Counted from the stretch's first letter, positions 36,621 to 49,205 are shown. The stretch: DNA of 64,000 nt from Lanius collurio (GCA_020086605.1 JACBWW010000020.1:16584776-16648775); one strand, 5' to 3'. A program made the numbers and translations. Notes: a model not told the origin generated them from the sequence alone.

Positions 36621-37099
36621 GAAAACATCTAAAGTCTGACAACTTTCTTTCTTCTGTGGAATGTCTGAGATTGAAAGGAGATACTCCTGTTTATATTTGG
36701 TTTTGGTTAAATCACTTTGGAAAAAATAGGATATCGGTCCCATCTCATGAGTGGTTTTAACCATCTAAACAGGCCCCATTTAGACTCTGATGTCCATCAA
36801 GGCCCTGTCTGCTCTGACCTGTGCTCCTCTCTGATTTGGCTGCTCTGGAAATGGACTTAATCTCCTGTTCCCAAGGACTAGAGCCTACAATACTTTTCTC
36901 TGCATGTGCTGGGGCAACCTCCAGTGTCTCAGTGCAGGGAATAGATTCCGGCAGCTTACAATCAGACTAACTTCTGCTAGCTCCATGAGAAGATGTGGAG
37001 GACAGGTAGAGCAAATCACTGTTCTCATGATGAGACTTATGAAGAGGGGAGATATTTCAGAGGCGAACTTGGACAAGTATAACTTGGCAGGATCATCAT
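36621..37099. other. intergenic, no gene recognised
   Basis: Mixed-composition sequence with no recognised feature. It may include diverged upstream parts of the CR1 fragment that follows, but I cannot support that. Confidence 0.5.
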
Positions 37100-37268
37100 G
37101 GCAGTGGTCAGATCACCAAGCCTGACAGAGCTCAGGAAGTGTTTGGACAATGCTTTCAGGCACATGGTGTGACTTTTGAGGATGTCCTGTGCAGGACCTG
37201 GAGTTGGACTTGATGAACCTTGAGGGTGCCTTTTAACTCAGCTTATCCTGTGATTCTGTGATTCTGGG
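37100..37268 (+). mobile_element. CR1 LINE, 3'-UTR fragment
   Basis: The sequence from cagagctcaggaagtgtttg through tgcaggacctggagttggac to the terminal tgtgattctgtgattctg follows the CR1 3' UTR, including the end with ATTCTGTG repeats. The copy is 5'-truncated, as most CR1 insertions are. Its tail (GGACTTGATGAACCTTG..., AACTCAG..ATCCTGTGATT) is the same type as the tail of the SINE at 40.3 kb. Confidence 0.9.
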
Positions 37269-40200
37269 ATAATTGCCTTGGTTATGCCTAGCTCTTCAAA
37301 AGCAGCTGAAAAAGCGTTTGCTAAACAATGGCAAATGCTTATTTGGGGATCCAAATTGCAACAAATCCCCCTTTTTCATGAAAGGTAGTATTATAAAGAC
37401 AGACTCCGTTTTCTTCAAAGTTTTTTAAAAAGCTTTAGTCAGCTATATAATTATTGCCAAAATAAGTAATGGATACAAGTTCTCTAACATCTGAGTTCTT
37501 TTAGCTTAAGGAATTTTATTTCATCTTTCAATAGGATTTTTTGGCAAATTACGTTTTCCACCTATATTCAGTAGCAAAGACTTTCTTCTTTCCAGGTTAG
37601 TAACTCACATAAGATGGTCCAAATGAGATCATGAAGTTTTTATCTGTGCCTTTTTATTTTCTAGGCACATATGTTCCCTTTCCTAAAGCATGTTTCTTCT
37701 GAGTAACTTATTCCAACTCATCTCCTGGTCAAAATGAATATAGTAAAAATTATTTCAAGACTTTCACTTAAAAAAAAAATTAAACCTTTTGGTTTTGCTT
37801 TTGGTCGGCAGGAAAAGGTATATTTTATCATTTAAATGCATGTGGAGCCTTCATTTATGCAAACTTGGGCTTAAATCAAGTGTTATTTTAGCTCAGCCCT
37901 CAGTTGTGCCTGTTTGTCCATGAGGTCCAGTTTCACCAGTGTCCCAGTGCTGGTGAGAGCACCAGGGCAGGAATCTTAGGGGCCATATCTGGTGGTTTGC
38001 TCTTTAGGTCACCTTTCTAAGCACATCCCAGGCTGCCATTGCTGTGTGTGTGGATGCTGCTGTGGCCAGCTCATCAGCCCTGCCTTGTTCTCCTGCCTGC
38101 ATGGCAGGTATGACACATGGCAAGAATTTTGTGTGTGGTGTGATCCTAGAGACTGATGTTGGCAGAGGGACACTTGGCACAACAAGTGGTTTGTCTGAGT
38201 CAATACTGGGTTCTCCTAAACCTGAGGGAAAGAGCTTCAACATTTTTAGAGGGACCACTGTAGTCCTGCCCTTTGGCCATCCAATCAGGATAGAGGCAAA
38301 TCCAGGTCACACTGGCTGGACCAGGTTTTGTTCTCAAGCTTGTACTAACATCCTTTCCCAGCATGAACCCTTTTGTTTGAACACACAGCACTTGTGGTCT
38401 GTGCACAGGTCTCAGGCTGCCTACAGAAACTACCAATGTCTACCTGTAAGCCCACCTGGGTGCTATCTGGTCAGGGGGGATGGTCTCTGTTGGGCAGCAA
38501 AGCTGGCACTCTTCAATGCTTCCCTGTGGAGGAGAGGGATAAGCTGGCCATTCCCTCCTGCACAGGCCTGGGGAGGAGGCAGAGGAGCAGATGACATATC
38601 TGCAATACCCAGGACTGCCCTCCTGCTGCAGAAGGGAGTGAAGACGGCTGCTGCCTGAAAGGAAAATGGGAATGGAGACCCTCAGGGGGGTCCGCAGAGC
38701 AGTGTGCCTGGCATGGGGTCAGCACACTCAGCAGCTTGTGGGTGCCATGGGCTTGCCAGCTACTGAGCTGACAATCCCCATATCTTTGCCAAACAGCCAT
38801 CTGGGCATGCTGGGCATCTTGCTGCCTGATTTCACTGGCTCCTAAGCTGTTCCAACAGATGGATTTACCTTTAGCAGATGGATGAGGAAACATCTACAAT
38901 GTTCTCTGCCTTTCTGGAGGGTTATCTCCCAAGGAAATCTCTTGGCAATGGTGGATCTGGGTAATGTGGATCTGCTGGATGTGGAGGCTGAGAGGGGATT
39001 CTGGCAGTGTTTTATTTTTTCTTTGCTTTTGCCTTTTTGAGGTGGGCTGTTACAGCCACAACTGTACATGTTGTGATGACAAAAACTTGATGAATTGTGT
39101 GGTGGGCCCCAGGGGACTGGTGCTAGTTTCATTCTGCTGTAAATTCTGCAGAGCACCTCAGGGCTGGGACACTGTGCCATCACTTTTTGGTCCTCCTTGC
39201 TTTTAAAGCCCAGATCACCACACAGGCTGTCTTTCTCCAGGTTATCTGCCTCAGACTTATCTCATATGGATGTCCATGAAGGCTGACAGACTCCGAGGGG
39301 TTCCAGGTAGCCCCACCAGTGGGGGAGAGGTCTGTATAAAAGGACGTACCCCTGGGACAGGCTGTACCTTATTTCTTTTGGCCAGTAGAGATAAGTGCAG
39401 CTTGCTGGAAACATTTGTGCCCAGCTGAATAGACATCACGTCAGTGTTTAAAATTGCATCTAATCTGGCTTTGGTGAATAAGTGTGACTCCAGCCAGGGA
39501 CTCCATGCCTTAAGCCCTGGCTCCAGTACACAGGACCAACTCTTTACCAGCAACCCTGGTGCAAGGGCCAACACCCATGTCCGATATGCATTTGCTTCCC
39601 AGTCTCTGAGGCAGGTGATTCCCATAGTGTTGGGAAACGTGGACTGACTGCCTGGACTCCGGCTTTGCCAGCAGCCTGTATGCAAGGCCCCTATGGTTGC
39701 TTGCGTTTAACAATATGAAAAGGTATTTTGTAGCAGTCAGCATTAGGTATTTTTGTGGTTTAAAACATGTATCTGTTCTCTAGGTGAGTGCCCTGTCTTT
39801 AGGTGTGTTATTCCCTTACTGCCTATGGACTGCAGGTATTCAACTCACCTGTGTTCAGTATCTGCATGGGCAGCTTATTCACATATCCAAGAGCAAATCG
39901 GTAGCTTGTGTGGGAAGCAGGCAGCCATTGAGAGACTAGGGAATGACCTGGAATGTTTGGGATTTAGAATTGCTGGGAGCATGGCCCTCAACCCTTTGGC
40001 TATGGAGCCCCTTTGTTCTTCCCTCAGTTGGTTGCACCTGCAAATCTGTTAGGCAGAATGTTCAGATGTGTGCATGTCCTTCCTGGCACAGCCCTGTTGA
40101 TGGGAAGTCTCACTCCAAGAGGTGTCTGTGTCTCCTGAAAGGGTACATGAACACAGGCTTTCTGAGGAGGGTAGCAAAAGAGTGAGCAGTCTTCAGTGTG

Positions 40201-40290
40201 ATGCAGCATCCCCCATCTTTTTTGCCAAGAAGTGGGAAGCACAGGAGGCTTGCTGTGATTGACAGGAGATTACTGTGTCTGAAGATGGTT
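37269..40290. other. intergenic, with a GC-richer patch
   Basis: Sequence from about 38.0 to 39.7 kb is richer in G+C than its surroundings and so has long chance ORFs on both strands, including the longest of the window (38044-38658, + strand, 204 codons, no recognisable domain). A TATA-like tataaaag lies at 39335-39342 without a recognisable gene downstream. No LTR pair or retroviral motif is seen. Confidence 0.5.
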
Positions 40291-40437
40291 TTCACAGAGT
40301 TACAGAATATTCTGAGTTAGAAGGGGACCCACAGGGATCATTGAGTCCAGCTCTTAAGTGAATGGCCCATTTGGGCATCAAACCCACAACCTGGGTAATA
40401 TTAGCACCATGCTCTGAGCAACTGAGCTAAAGCAGCA
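40291..40437 (-). mobile_element. tRNA-Ile-derived SINE with CR1-type tail (TguSINE1-like)
   Basis: Read on the minus strand, the head is tRNA-Ile-like. The A-box region is ttagctcagttgctcagagc (40411-40430), the loop ctaatat keeps anticodon AAT (40400-40402), and the B-box is ggtttgatgcc (40374-40384, one or two changes from GGTTCGATCC). A CR1-type 3' tail follows (gactcaatgatccctgtggg, then aactcagaatattctgt), ending near 40291. This composition is that of TguSINE1, the tRNA-Ile/CR1 SINE reported from zebra finch. It is a dispersed retroposon, not a functional tRNA gene, and would have relied on CR1 machinery for movement. Confidence 0.85.
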
Positions 40438-42755
40438 GCTCAGAACACCTGCCTAATGGGACAATGACCAAGGGAACAAGGAGAAACGGACAACTAAAGA
40501 AACTGATGGAGGAAGAGGAGACATTTGACAAGGAAACTGAACTAGGATATTTCTGGGATATTCCTGTTCAGATGAGGTAGGACAAAAAATGGGAGTGCTT
40601 GCAGCAACCAATGAAGATCTAAAGGATGGAAATAGCATGTGAATGATTTGAAACTCTGCAAAAGTAGTTAAGGTTAGTGCTGAAGAGTAGGACTTTGCAG
40701 GACTGAAGGAGCTTTGGGGTTTGGAGGCTCCCCAGAAAGACCAGATAAAATACTTCCAGGCACAGTGAAACCATTTATTTGTGAAGGAACAGTTGGCTAG
40801 ATGAGAAGTGCAGTTGTGACACCTCTGGCTTACCAAGATGAACTGATGAAGTGATCAGCGTCCTGTCTGCCATAGACAGGAAGCTTTTTTAGCAAAATAC
40901 GTTCAAGTTGGCTCTGGCCAATTTGGAGCTTGTCAGCCAATGTGAACAAAGAGTACAAGAGCCAAAATGTCCACTACACACTGAAAGAAGCAAAGACTAA
41001 AGAAGAAACATATTCTGTGGACATGGAATTTAGCCAGCTACAGGACTTGGGTAAGACATGAAACTTTCATATATTTCCTATTCTATTTATAACCTTGCGT
41101 GCTGCAGAGAGAAGAATTCATACAGTTACAGCTCATAACTCCTTAGCAGGTTTTCTTAACTACAGTGCTAGAGCTGAAATAAATGTGTAGGAGGATGTTG
41201 ATTTTTTAAGCAATGAATGTGACTCATAGAAGGAGCTTGCAGGAGAGCATGGCTCTGCAGTGGTGACCTCAGCTCTCCAAAGAGAGGCAGAAATTTTCAG
41301 AACAAAAATAGGGTTTTGAGCCCACCACTCCAGGAGAGGCTCCCTTGGGAGGAATCTCCCAGGGACAGAGAAAAGTCTCAGGGACTCAAGGTGAATCCTG
41401 AATCACTATGATTTCAAAAAGGTCAGCAAGAACTTTTTTGTACTTTCTGAAACATCACCTCCTTTATTCGGGAAATTAACAAATTCAGTGTTTTCATTCC
41501 AGTTAGGGAGGAAAACTTAAAATATGTTTTTAATTTCCAGCAAACTGGAAATCTCATTCCTTGTGCTACAAGACTGCTCATAAGGTACAAACCAAGCTCT
41601 TGTTTTGTCTTTTAAAGGTAATGGCCACCACAGAATGGGGATTTTTCCTATTTGGTGTTGCAGACATGGATGGTTTTACTTGGTGTGCCATAGTTAAAGG
41701 CAGTCCTTTACCTTCAGCATGAGCATCTTAGTTGTCCATCATTCACCTGTCACTGCTGAGGTAAACTTGTGAACTGCTGTTCCTCCACAGGCATAGTCAC
41801 ACACTTGTGCTGATAATTTTTGAAAACATTTTTTTTCTGACACTCTGGAAAAGAAATATACTGATGAGAGACAGATGTGGTATTTCTGGGACAAAGTCCC
41901 TACACCTGGTTTTCAGCTTGAGCGAAATAATGAATGAAGGAGACATCCCACATCCAAATGTTGTCTGTTATCAACTAGCCCCTTTCCCTTGACTTGTTCT
42001 AGCAGTTAGCAGCATTGCAAGGATGGGGATTCTGATTCAGCAAACAGCTGAGCATCTTGGGGGACTCCCTTTGTCCACCACAGTCATGCACCAAAATGAT
42101 CTAATTAACGTAAACATGGGGCTATAAAAGGCAGCTGCTACGAAGGATAGAAGGGAAGGGCTATTTTGCAGGACAATGTTGTCATGTGTGTTGTTTGGGT
42201 CTTCCACCTCCCAGAGGAAAAGAGTGTTCTGGACTGAGAAACTGTGGGGTTAGGTATGAAAGGGAACATGGATAATGTGAGAAGAGGGTTGCCTTATTAC
42301 AAGTAAGTATGGTCCTTAAACCGATTTCTAAGAGAGAAAAGGAGGGATTGGCCTGAGGTGGAGAGTAGTTGAACGGCCTAAAATGTGAGGACTTGGTGGC
42401 TTCCTGCTGTGGAACAGAAGGGCACTCCCAGATTTGGTCATGGGTTTAAATATCTGAGGAGCCATGAGAGTTCAACTATTATTGTCCTGTGCTGTAGGAA
42501 GTGTTTGGAGAAAAGCTGAAGAGATTAATTACTAAGGTTATTGCTGGTGAGTAGAATATTAAGAAGTGTTAGGCATGACATGCTGTGAAGCCCTGACCTG
42601 TTGGTCTCTCCTGTGCTTATGGAAGTGGTAGAATCAAAAGGCAAAGAAGTGTGGACATCCTGTCCTGTTCAGATCAGTGACAGAAAACAATTGATACTGG
42701 CTTTCTCTCTTGTGCTGCAAGTTAAATAGCACTTTGGAGGGGAAAAAATGTTAAT
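40438..42755. other. intergenic, no gene recognised
   Basis: Non-coding sequence. A 7-bp hairpin followed by a T run at 40862-40890 is a chance resemblance to a bacterial terminator. A good TATA-like box, ctataaaaggc, lies at 42122-42132 with no identifiable transcript. Confidence 0.55.
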
Positions 42756-43630
42756 TAGGACAGTTGAAAGGGACCTTAGAGATCATCTAGTTCCAAACCC
42801 CCTTCCAAGGTCAGGGGCACCTTCCACTAGACCAGATTACTCAGAGCCCCTTTCAACCTGGCCATAAACATTTCCAGGGACAGGGCATCCACAGCTTTTC
42901 TGGAAAATCTGTGCCTGTGTCTCATCACTTTCACAGTAAAGAAAAGTAAAGAAATCTAATATCCTATCTAGACATATTTGCTTTTGGTTTAAAGCCATTC
43001 CCCATTGTCCTGTCAGTACAACTTGTAGTGTCCCTCTCTGGCTTCGTCATAGGTCCCCTTTAGGCACTGGAAGGTGTATAGGGTCTCCTTGTAGTATCTT
43101 CTCCAGGCTGAGGCCCCAGCTCTCTCAGTCTGTCTTCATAAGAGAGGTGCTCCAGTCCTCTGATAATTTTGTGGTCCTCCTCTGGATGCACTCCAGCATG
43201 TTTATGTCCTTCTTATGTTGGGGGCCCCAGAGATGGATGCGTTATTCCAGATGGGGTCTCACCATAGCAAAGAGGAAGAACCCCTCTTGACTTGCTGGCC
43301 ATGCTGCTTTTGATGTAGCCCAGGATACAGGTGGCTCTCTGGGCTGCAAGTGCACATTGCTGTGTCATGTCAAGCTTCTTGTCCAGGAATATCCACAAGT
43401 CTTTCTCCTCTGGAGTGATCTCAACCCAGTCTACACACAGCCTGTGTTTGCCCCGACCCAGCTGTTGGACTTCGTACTAGGTGTTGTACATGGGGTTTGC
43501 ACCAGCTCACCTCTTAAGCCTGTCAAGGTTCCTCTGGATGGCATCTCTTTCCTCCAGCATGATGACCACCCCACACAGCTTTGTGTCATTGGCAAATTTG
43601 CTGAGGGTGCACTCAGTCCCCAACAGCGGG
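42756..43630 (-). mobile_element. CR1 LINE, 3' part of ORF2 plus 3' UTR (antisense)
   Basis: The whole block is the reverse complement of the CR1 3' region, about 875 bases. At the 43.6 kb end the minus strand encodes LSKFANDTKLCG, the RT active-site block with Asn in place of the first Asp of FADD. Further along come CALAAQRATCILGYIKSSMAS (minus frame of 43213-43398) and the CR1 'EDRL-REL-LFSLEKR' segment. The 3' UTR ends near 42756. The 174-codon plus-strand ORF at 43357-43881 lies mostly antisense to this element and is a shadow. The copy is 5'-truncated in the RT. Confidence 0.93.
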
Positions 43631-44040
43631 GAGACTTCTCTGCCTCTTTGTGTTCTCAGGCAGGGCAAGGTGGCCCGATAGTGCCTTGTTTACTTAGGAT
43701 TTGTGAGCCCTTAGACTATGAACTGGATGGTGTAACTTGCTCAGGGGACCTCAGAGTACTTCTGCACTATATACAGTGTCTGTTACAAGTCAAAATGGAA
43801 ATATGGAGCCAGCTGATAAAATCTGACGCAGGTTCTTTGATCCTCCTGATGGCGTCCTGGAAACTTATGTATGGTGTGTAGTTGTCTGGCTCAGGCCCTT
43901 GCCAAACTGTAGCCCTTGAAGAAAATTTTAAATCAGTGAAAAGTAACTAGTTATTATTATGAAACTGAGTGTGCATACCTAATTTTTTTTTAAATGACCA
44001 AGAAGCAGAACTCTTTGGATCCTATTGAAGCTCCTGTTAT

Positions 44041-44118
<78 letters not shown>

Positions 44119-47100
44119 TATTATTCTATTCTCCTTTTGTATTTTTGGCACAGATTATTTGGATTTCCATAGCATCTGGCATGCAGTTTCCAGCAAAATA
44201 AGAACTATAAAGGGCTTTATTTCCCTTAGGAACTCACGTACAAATTAAACCTGTACTAAGACACCTGATCTGAGCCAGATGAAATCAAAGCTTTGAATCC
44301 ATACACCTTAACTTTGAATGGCTTTAATTCTCAGGGAGTGGATCGATTTGAAGGCTTCAGAAGCCAGCTGTGGCTCTTTAGAAGTTGTGAAAGGTGAAGA
44401 AAAAAAATATGATTTATGCCTGCTGAACAGACCACAAACTGACTTGGAGTTTGCCAGCTCCATTTTTGAAGCTGTTTTCAAAGCACTGGTACATCTACCA
44501 CTTGCCTAGCTCATTTTTCAGAGCTCTGTGTTTATCCTTACTATTATCAATAACAATAGTATGTTTAGATCATCATGTTCTTTAGGAGGTATTTCTACTT
44601 TAAATTCTCATTCTTAGTGTTGCGGACAACTGGCAGCAGAAATATTTCCTGATGCTGCTAGGCAAGAAGTTATGGTTTATCTAGTAGCACTTAGCCTCCC
44701 TCTTTAAGTAGGGTTCATAATTTCTCACAAACCTGAGGTTTTGAATTTTGAACTGTAACTCTGGTGGATAAAGTCTGCATAAGTCTTTGGAGAAATACAC
44801 CTCTGCATATTTATTTTGGTTAGCAACTGTTCCACAGTGGCCTCTAAGCACACCTGGACGCCATTTGATCCTGAATAGCAGATGTTCCCATTACATTGTG
44901 CCACAGTTATAATCCAGTACTGGTGCAGAGTGACCAGCTGAACTGAGGTCCAGATCAGAGAGAAAAGAATCAAATACTTTGGATGAGGTGCTTAGGGCAG
45001 GGTTGACCTAATAAACTGTTTTGTTGAGCTGAAAGAGCCTGAACACTTCTCTGTCAGGCTGCTACAGGGTCTTGCTGCTGCTCTTCCAATGTGCAGGTAG
45101 TAAAGATTCTCACGATGTCTTGCAGGTAACTTTGGAAAGCCTTAAGAAGAGTGATTTTCTGCATATTGTCCCCTTTGAAAGGACAAGATAGGCAGAAATA
45201 TTGTCATAACATGGAACTGTTAATAATGGAGCTGTATTTTAATTTGATATTAGAAGGTAAAACAGGAGCAAAACATAGAGGTCTTAAGAAATAAGATGGA
45301 TAGTTTATTCTGTGTGTAGCAAAGCACACTGAAATGTAGCGGCCTGACTTCAGCACACACTGAGCATAAACCATACTGTAAAAAGACCCTTGGTCATGTC
45401 AGCCATTTTCTGTATGAAAGTGCATCACAGCACTGTGGTTTTGAATTGCTTTAAAGAAATGGTTAGAGGAGAGGTCTGAAAAAAAAATCCTCCATCCTCT
45501 GTCCTGCTCCTTATTTGCATGAAGCTGAAAGTTCTTTCACTTCAGTAAATTATTTTCCTATATGTAAAATTGTAATAATGAATACCTCTACCTTCCATTT
45601 CGTGCATATGTATGGATATATAGAAAATCATGGCAATTCCTGAAGCCTGAACAAATGGTATCAAAAGCCCATAATATTCAATATTTCAGCCCTGTACAAA
45701 TGATTTACTGAAAGCTGTTTCAAGTGGTCATGCACATTATTAAATCCCATTTTGGTTTTTAGATTTAGCTTAAATCTTGAAATGAAGAATGTAATAGTAT
45801 AAAATATTTAATGGCTCTAACTAAATAAGTAACTAAAGGAATTTCTGGCTCTTCATATAAATATCCAGCTTCTTGAATCTTGCTAATTGCTTGGCCAGAA
45901 ATTCTGAAGCTGAATTATGCAATATATTAGCCAGACTAGTTTGGCTTTTTTTAAAATTTTCAACATTTAACTTGACTGAAATGCCATCATGTTCTTTTAT
46001 TCACACATGTTCTTTAGCAGCCCTCAGACAAGTGACTTGAAAATGTACAAGAACACTTTTAATGCTGTATCCTAAGCAGTATGTTGGACTTCCCATTGCA
46101 AACCTGCAGAGGTATTATGCTTAGAGTTGTTTTTTGGGGGGATATCGGGGAGAGAGGATGTGATAAAGATGCAGGAAAGAGGAGAGGAGGGTTTGAAGCA
46201 TACCTAGTGTGAAGGATTGTTTTGGAGATTTCCAGCTGGACTATACACTGGACTTGCTTTAATGCTTTTAAACTACTGTGCTGCTTCTGCTTCCTAAGGG
46301 TTATACTTTGAGATGACAGAAAATGTCTCATGGAGCTTTGCTGGCAAGCAAAACTTTATCTTGTGTTTTGTCTCTTTAATGTTAGCAGACACTGGCAGAA
46401 AGAAGGGGTGGTCATAATCTGTCAGGGTCTTGAAAGGCTGGCTCTGTCTGCTCAGCCAATGACATTCAGATGGGCTGTCAAACTGCATGCAGATCCAAGG
46501 GAGATTTTGTGACTAATGAAGTTAGTTAGCATGACATGCAAATTTAATCTGAAACAGCCTTCTCAACTACTTGTTACTGCTTGATAATACTGAAGTGATT
46601 ATATTCTATGAAATAGTTGATCTTCTGACAGCATGGCTTTTGTTACAGTTTCCTTTGTTAGATTCTGGGATTATTATTGGCTTTGCAAAAGACAAGGTAA
46701 TATTTCTTAAGCTGCAAGCATCTGTAAGTGAGCTCTGCTTCCCTGGGGACTGGTTCTCTTCAAGCTGTCTGCCTGGGTTTCCCTCCCTTGGAAAAGGGAG
46801 ATTTCTGCTGAGTCCTGTTCCATTCCTGCCTGCTCTGTGGCTTCTGGCTAGAGCATGGCTCTGGTATCTGTGAAGAGCTGCTGGTTCTCATCAAAGGATG
46901 TGGCCTTTGTAAACAAATGAGGGGCACTTTCATTTTGAGTATTTGGAATGATAAACTGAAACATGACTAACATAATAGAAAAGTTAATTTTGATGCAGAG
47001 TTCTCTAGGAGACTCCTGCAAACATCTTGTACAAATTTCATCAAAAGCTGGAATTACAGGTCTCGGTTACTTTCCTGGGGCAAAGCAGAATCATAATATT

Positions 47101-48879
47101 AATTTGCTTAGTCACAAGAGTCAAAACAAAGCCCTAAAAATGAGGTATGGTAAGAAGAAAAGAAAGTTATTAACTTGTCAATGTCTTGGTTGATCAATAG
47201 CTGCAAAGAGGAGAAAAAAAGACTGTGGAGACACGCAGAAAAATTATGCAATGTTATGAAACAGATGTTGAAGAACTGATTAAATACACATATCCTTTGT
47301 ACTTGGAAATTATTTCTGGAAGTTTCCAACCCTAGTCGTGGCATATGGCAACTCAAGCATCATACATCTGAGATCTAAATATAGTGAGCCAGAATCTCGT
47401 GCTGCTGGATCAGTATCTAGAGATCAAAAATGACAAAGGACCTGCTGAGCATTAGGATACTCCTTTCTGCCTGCTCCTTCTATCCAGTGCTTTGTGAATT
47501 ACTTATTTAATGATATTTCATTATTGATTAAGGTTATTTGAAAGCCTGTTTATATTGATTATTACAGCTGCCTTCATATCTAGCCAAACTGCAAATGTAT
47601 GTGGGTTTCAGATGTAGCTTGTTAAGTCTTAACATGTGCTTGCCCTGCATGAGGAGTCACTAACACTTGTCTGTGAAATGGCACCATCAGTTAAGGGCAC
47701 TGCACTTTTGTTCTGTAGGAGGAAGAGTTCCCTGGGGTGAGCTGACTGTTTTCCCACATAGTCCCCACTGCCATTAGGATGCAGAGGCACAGCTCCTGCT
47801 GGAAACTCCACTGGTTCAGGTATACTTCCATGACAGATCCCAGCATCCTAATATGTAGCACTGCAGGAGCAGCAGGTTGTCAGACTACAAAATGATTTCA
47901 GCTGTCTAGGGTCTTCTATGGCATACCTGCCACCCCTAAGTAAGAGTAGGGTGGGGAGAAGCCATTCAGTTGTGGGTTCTACAGCCTTGCAATAACAGCA
48001 CGGAATGCCTGAATCAGGTCATAGGCTTCTTCCCACTAGAAGGGTGACAAATAGGGGGCCTTACTACCCTTTTTAATTCAAAGTACAGAGAAGGAATTTT
48101 ATGTAAGATATTTCTCTGGAGGGACATATTTGTGGCTATACAAAAAGCAAGGGATTTTGCTTGGTATCTCAGTGTGTGAGGGATGGATCACCAAGGCTCC
48201 ACCTCAGCTTAGGGTTATGGATGAACTGTCCCCAGAGCTGCAATGCTGCACACCAGCTGGTGGGTCGCTAGGACAAGATGTTGAGAGGTGCTTATGACTG
48301 TATACAATATGGCATGTTTAATGTGGAAAAAAGGGCAAAATAAAATGTCCTGTGCCCCTCTGAATGTGTGGCCTCTTGGGTATGAAATCAAGGAGATACT
48401 GTGCTCTTGCTTATCAGTTCTCAAGGCAATGAATATTGGAACAGCTTTGGTTTCCACTTAGGGTGAAGGTGCGGAAGCACTTTGCACTAAAGCATTTTGT
48501 ACTAGGAGCTGCTGGATATCTGCCTGAGCAGGAGAATTTTCACTGAAGTCCATCCTCTGTTTTGAATCTACAGTCACTGGAATTCTTGCATAAATGGTTA
48601 TTTTCAGAAAAAATGCTACCTATAAAACTTATTTGAATGAGCACTACTGAGTGACCTAACTGGACTATTCATAGGAGGTTTTGCTGTTTGGGATTTTTTG
48701 TCTGTTTGGATTTTGTTGTTGTTGATTTGTTTTTGTTTTTTAAGATGTTTAGATATTCAAGTAATAATAAATTCAATGGCAGGAAAAAAAAAAAAAAGGA
48801 AGAAATAACCATGGGAAGGAGCAAACTTTTGCAGTTATAAAAGCTCGTGAGTAAGCTGGGCATGAGGAGCAGTGTGCTC
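43631..48879. other. intergenic, no gene recognised
   Basis: AT-rich non-coding DNA holding the (TAA)n microsatellite at 44,042. An octamer ATGCAAAT lies at 46536-46543 in an ATTA-rich context. A short poly-A lies near 48,784-48,796. ORFs of up to 100 codons show no domain. Confidence 0.55.
44042..44117 (+). repeat. (TAA)n microsatellite, about 25 units
   Basis: An uninterrupted run of ATA/TAA/AAT trinucleotide over 76 bases, flanked by gttat on the left and ctattattc on the right. It makes the spurious poly-Ile reading frame at 43994-44248. A perfect tract of this length should be highly polymorphic. Confidence 0.98.
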
Positions 48880-49205
48880 TCGCAGCAGAGAGGGGCATCA
48901 GTGTTCTGGGCTGCATTAACAGGAGCATAGCCTAATCCAGGAAGGGGATTATTCCCCCTGTTCAGCACCTGATTGACCCAATCTGGATATTACATCTAGG
49001 TTTGTTTCTCCTTTCAGCTCCCCAGCCAATACAGAAAAAAATGTTAATAAGCTGGAACAAATCCAAGGGAGAGCCACCAAACTGGTCATGCAGGAGCACT
49101 TGCCCTGTGAGAAGAGGCTGGCAGACAAAAGCTTGTGCAGCCTGGAGGAGAGGGAGTTTTAGAGCGAGCTATCTGCAGAGCCACAGTGCCTATGGGGAGA
49201 TTAGC
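48880..49205 (+). mobile_element. old CR1 LINE fragment
   Basis: The order of words follows CR1 ORF2 near its 3' end: gggctgcattaacaggagca, cctaatccaggaaggggatt, attccccctgttcagcacct, acccaatctggatattacat, then ctccccag...aatacag, caagggagagccaccaaact and gagaagaggctggcagacaa. Divergence is higher than in the 9.8-kb and 42.8-kb copies and one short insertion interrupts it, so it is an older insertion. The 3' boundary is indistinct. Confidence 0.75.

Noticed and set aside
40373..40437. A tRNA-Ile gene on the minus strand
   Set aside because: The A-box, AAT anticodon and B-box are recognisable, but the B-box is mutated, there is no matching acceptor stem, and the sequence runs straight into a CR1-type tail. 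It is a SINE head.
40862..40890. Hairpin (cctgtct/agacagg) followed by a T run, like a rho-independent terminator
   Set aside because: This is vertebrate nuclear DNA with no gene ending here; short hairpins of this kind occur by chance.
43357..43881. 174-codon plus-strand ORF as a gene
   Set aside because: Most of it is the antisense of a CR1 ORF2 fragment; it has no domain of its own.
43994..44248. ORF encoding a poly-isoleucine protein
   Set aside because: Translation of the (TAA)n microsatellite.
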